In this document: in pieces, positions 61,424 to 64,000 of the stretch
Layout: each line of letters begins with the position of its first letter
Numbering within the stretch: the stretch's first letter is position 1
Notes under the pieces: generated by a model
Seen by the model: the letters and a program-made list of their open reading frames with translations, nothing else
The model's database searches: none
What the model was told of the DNA's origin: nothing
Translations under genes and position numbers: made by a program
NCBI GenBank assembly: GCA_964016985.1
Contig: OZ024835.1
Span: forward strand, 68,278,812 to 68,342,811
Length of the DNA: 64,000 nt
Direction: 5' to 3'
From: Anodontia alba
Lineage: Eukaryota > Mollusca > Bivalvia > Lucinida > Lucinidae

Positions 61424-61904
61424 TCAACATTTATGTCAAAGTTCGACATTTATGTCAAAGTTAGTATTTTAATCAACTACAAGACTAAACAACCATCAAA
61501 CCTTGCATGAAACATCTCCCTGACCTCCCGACGTTGCGACATAGGTGCCCACTTTTCCATTCGTCTGTCTGTTCGTCTGTCTGTCAGTCCGTCTGTCCGT
61601 CTCTTAACAGTTCTATTATGTCGAAGTTCGACATTTATGTCAAAGTTAGTATTCTAATCAACTACAAGACTAAACAACCATCAAACCTTGTATGAAATAT
61701 CTCCCTAACCTCCTGACTTTGCGACATAGGTGCCCGCTTTTCCATTCGTCTGTCCGTTCGTCCGTCCGTCTGTCTCTTAACAGTTCTGTTATGTTGAAGT
61801 TCGACATTTAGGTCAAAGTTAGTATTCTAATCAACTACAATTCTACAACAACCATCATTTCTTGCATGACACATCTCCCTGACCTCCTGACTTGGCAGGT
61901 ATGT

Positions 61905-62960
61905 TGACCCAGTGACCTTGACCTATATTTTGCGCTCCATTAACTTTGACACAATTTACGTAGACGTTCCAGATCTTCTCAACTGTAAGGCGTACAACTA
62001 CCAAACCTTGCATAGTGCTTCTTCTAGATGTACAGAGTTGGCAGGTACCTTGACCCGGTGACCTTGACCTATGTTTTGCGCTCCAGTAACTTTGACATAT
62101 TTTGCGTCGACGTTCAATATCTCCTCAACTATAAGGCCTACAACCAACAAACCTTGCAAAGTGCTTCTCCTCAATGTACTGACTTAGCAGATACCTTGAC
62201 CTGGTGACCTTGACCTATATTTTGGCTGCAGTGACTTTGACATAATTTACATCAACGTTCCAGATCTCCTCAAGTGTAAGACCTCTAGCCACCAAACCTT
62301 GCATAGTGCTTCTCCTATATGTACTGACTTGGCAGGTATCTTGACCCGGTGACCTTGACCTATATTTTGCGCTCCAGTGCCTTTTACACATTTTACGTCA
62401 ACGTTCAATATCTTCTCAACTATAAGGCCTACAACCATCAAACCTTGCATAGTGCTTCTCCTCAATGTACGGACTCTGCAGGTACCTTGACTGGGTGACC
62501 TTGACCTATATTTCACGCTCCATTGACTTTTACACCTTTTACATCACCCTTCCATATGTCCTCAACTGTAAGGCCTTCAACCACCAAACCTTATATAGCA
62601 CTTCTTCTTGATGTACTGACTCGACAGGTACCTTGACCTGGTGACCTTGACCTATATTGTGCACTCTAATGACTTTGACACATTTTATATTGATGTTTGG
62701 TATCTCCTCAAATATAAGACCTACAACCACTAAACCTTGCATAGTGCTTCACCTCATTGCCCTGGCTTGGCAGGTACCTTGACCCAGTGACCTTGACTAT
62801 ATTTGACACATTTTACGTTGATGTTTGATAACTCCTCAACTATAAGGCCTACAACCACCATACCTTGCATTGTGCTTCTCCTTGATTTACTGAATTAGCA
62901 GGTACCTTGACCCGTGACCTTGACCTATATTTCATGCTCCAGTGACTTTTACACATTTTA
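61905..62960. repeat. Eight 146-bp tandem units
   Basis: GTGACCTTGACCTATATTTT recurs at about 61910, 62059, 62204, 62349, 62495, 62641, 62787 and 62918. Other unit landmarks: CAACTATAAGGCCTACAACC, AAACCTTGCATAGTGCTTCT, TTGGCAGGTACCTTGACC. Confidence 0.9.
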
Positions 62961-63213
62961 CGTCAACGTTCCATTATCATTGGGCTGTATAATACGAAAA
63001 GTCAGTGCTGTAGATATAGCCATTACAGGGAATTGCACTGGCCAAGAATATATGTGCCCCATTAGGCACTTTGTCTACATTTTTTTCAACCCAGTTTTCC
63101 AAGTAAGCACTGCTAAGAATGAAATAAACTTATTTAATAACCACATTCTGATTGTGGCTCCTGTGACTTTTGCGCCAGCAGGTGCGATGACGCCTTCCGC
63201 GGAATTCTTGTCT

Positions 63214-63260
63214 TAAAGGAAAGAATGGGTTCCAACTGGAAGCTGATTCTTTCCTTTAAC
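63214..63260. repeat. Family K-type hairpin
   Basis: TAAAGGAAAGAATGGGTTCC and GATTCTTTCCTTTAACCC. Confidence 0.6.
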
Positions 63261-63477
63261 CCATTGAAGACTGGAGACCCCTGAACGGGTAACTGGCAAA
63301 CAGTGCAGACCCAGATCAGATGCCGCAGAATGGGGCATCTGATCGGGGTCATTACTATTTGCAAATAGTTCAACCATTTTTCTTTAGGAATATAATATAA
63401 CCTAACATACCGAAAATCAAAAATGGACTCTTCCAGTATATAGTGCGGGAGAGTTTATTCAGTCTTTAATGGGTTAA
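63256..63477. mobile_element. Family J MITE, TTAA-flanked
   Basis: TTAACCCATTGAAGACTGGA to CAGTCTTTAATGGGTTAA; hairpin CAGATCAGATGCCGCAGAAT. Best reference copy of family J. Confidence 0.85.
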
Positions 63478-63544
63478 GAGCAATTTCAATCTTTAAAAAT
63501 TTTCAAGTACTAGGAAGCAGTTCCCTGTCTGTAAAATTTGGTAA

Positions 63545-63941
63545 TTATACCCCGCTACACAAAAGTGTCAGGGTATTATGGTGTCACATGGTTTGTCTCT
63601 GTGCCCATCTGTCCATCTGTCACACGTCTGTTTGTTCATATTTTCATTTTCTGACGATAATTTGAGTAAATATCAGTGGATTTTCATCAAACTTGGAACA
63701 TGCATTTATATTAGTGCAGTCAAGACAGCTTTTGACATACAAGTTGGTAGGCCCAAGATGACATGGAAACAGCTGATAGAGTGGGATTGCAGGGAGTGGA
63801 AGCTCTCAGCTATCGACCCTCATGATAGACACACCTGAAGATCTGGTGTGAGAGCTGCCATGCATGCAGCAAGGTAGCTATCTGGAAGGTGGGGCCACTG
63901 ATGTGGATGTTGCCCCTGTACCTCCATGTAAATTAAAAATC

Positions 63942-63973
<32 letters not shown>

Positions 63974-64000
63974 TGCAGATCTGGTTTAGAATTACTAATG
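63545..64000. repeat. Interspersed repeat interrupted by a LINE end
   Basis: CTACACAAAAGTGTCAGGGT start, GATAATTTGAGTAAATATCA, then after the insertion GCAGATCTGGTTTAGAATTA. Same family as 3480 and 17850. Confidence 0.7.
63715..63975 (+). pseudogene. LINE 3' end (reverse transcriptase C-terminal remnant)
   Basis: The translated phrase VGRPKMTWKQLIEWDCREWK then LSAIDPHDRHT resembles the last residues of non-LTR retrotransposon polyproteins (typical RPxxTWxxxxxxDxxxxxLxxxxAxDRxxWR). A TGA replaces the expected Trp codon and further stops follow, so it is dead. Ends in a GATGATGATGATGATGATG tail as seen on some LINE clades. 5'-truncated to about 250 bp. Confidence 0.7.

Larger units (their letters stand above)
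61307..62975. mobile_element. Microsatellite plus 146-bp tandem repeats (pearl-like)
   Basis: GCACCTGCTTGTAGCAGGGT hairpin start, a GTCC tetranucleotide array, two or three CATTCGTCTGTC-type units, then eight 146-bp units. Arrangement resembles pearl-type non-autonomous Helitron elements described in bivalves (inference). No coding content; Arg/Thr/Asp/Gly or Pro/Ser/Val/Arg repeats in translations are artefacts of GTCC. Confidence 0.65.

Noticed and set aside
61212..61472. Proteins of repeating RTDG or VRPS residues
   Set aside because: Translation of the GTCC microsatellite.
60553..64000. Last coding exon of the channel
   Set aside because: No DDLWIRTYGR-like segment in any + frame; the remaining sequence is repeats.

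Overview
The window is eukaryotic intron/exon DNA, not microbial. It carries the middle and most of the 3' part of one gene on the + strand: a sodium-activated potassium channel of the Slo2 family (KCNT1/Slack, KCNT2/Slick orthologue). I assign 21 exons, about 2.80 kb of coding sequence or 934 codons. All junctions are AG/GT and the reading phase is consistent throughout. They run from transmembrane segment S3 (3673) to near the C-terminus (60552). The start codon, S0-S2, the last coding exon(s), promoter and UTRs are not visible and should lie outside the window. No other host gene is recognisable.

Protein layout: S3 (exon at 3673), a charge-poor S4 (4921), S5 (6215), pore helix, selectivity filter and S6 (7322), RCK1 of the cytoplasmic gating ring (9220 to 26204), a variable acidic and proline-rich linker (27222 to 36764, including a probable in-frame cassette exon at 36603), then RCK2 (46535 to 60552).

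The introns make up over 95% of the window and are a dense, nested collection of short repeats. I name these families for reference. A: TTAA-flanked hairpin MITE with CCCTTG ends. B: ends near TAAGTATTTGGACAG. C: TA-flanked, CACTACAACCTC ends. D: palindrome built on CATATGTTGTGGGTACTC. E: CATCACGAAAACATGCC ends. F: AAATGTCAAATCCTGTTTTC core. G: GGGCCCAGTTGTTCAAAGC ends. H: TTAACTCTTT ends. I: ATGTCCTAAAATT ends. J: TTAACCCATT ends. K: blocks rich in TTTGCTCCC. A tRNA-derived SINE is present in about eight copies, all in the gene's sense orientation. There are also tandem-repeat elements resembling bivalve pearl/Helitron-type repeats, a LINE 3' end, and one large element.

That large element is the most striking object. 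A 6.2-kb insertion (49100-55279) in the intron before the exon at 56425 has two identical 161-bp inverted terminal repeats. Just inside the right repeat is a segment complementary to both outer ends joined together. That architecture is the signature of DIRS-type tyrosine-recombinase retrotransposons, yet no coding sequence is evident, so it looks like a young non-autonomous derivative.

The organism is most likely a bivalve mollusc. This is inferred from the invertebrate-like Slo2 protein, the SINE with an ACACAAACAAAC tail, the ATGCCCCC/GGGGGCAT repeat at 21730 and the GTGACCTTGACCTAT tandem repeats. The species cannot be fixed from sequence alone.
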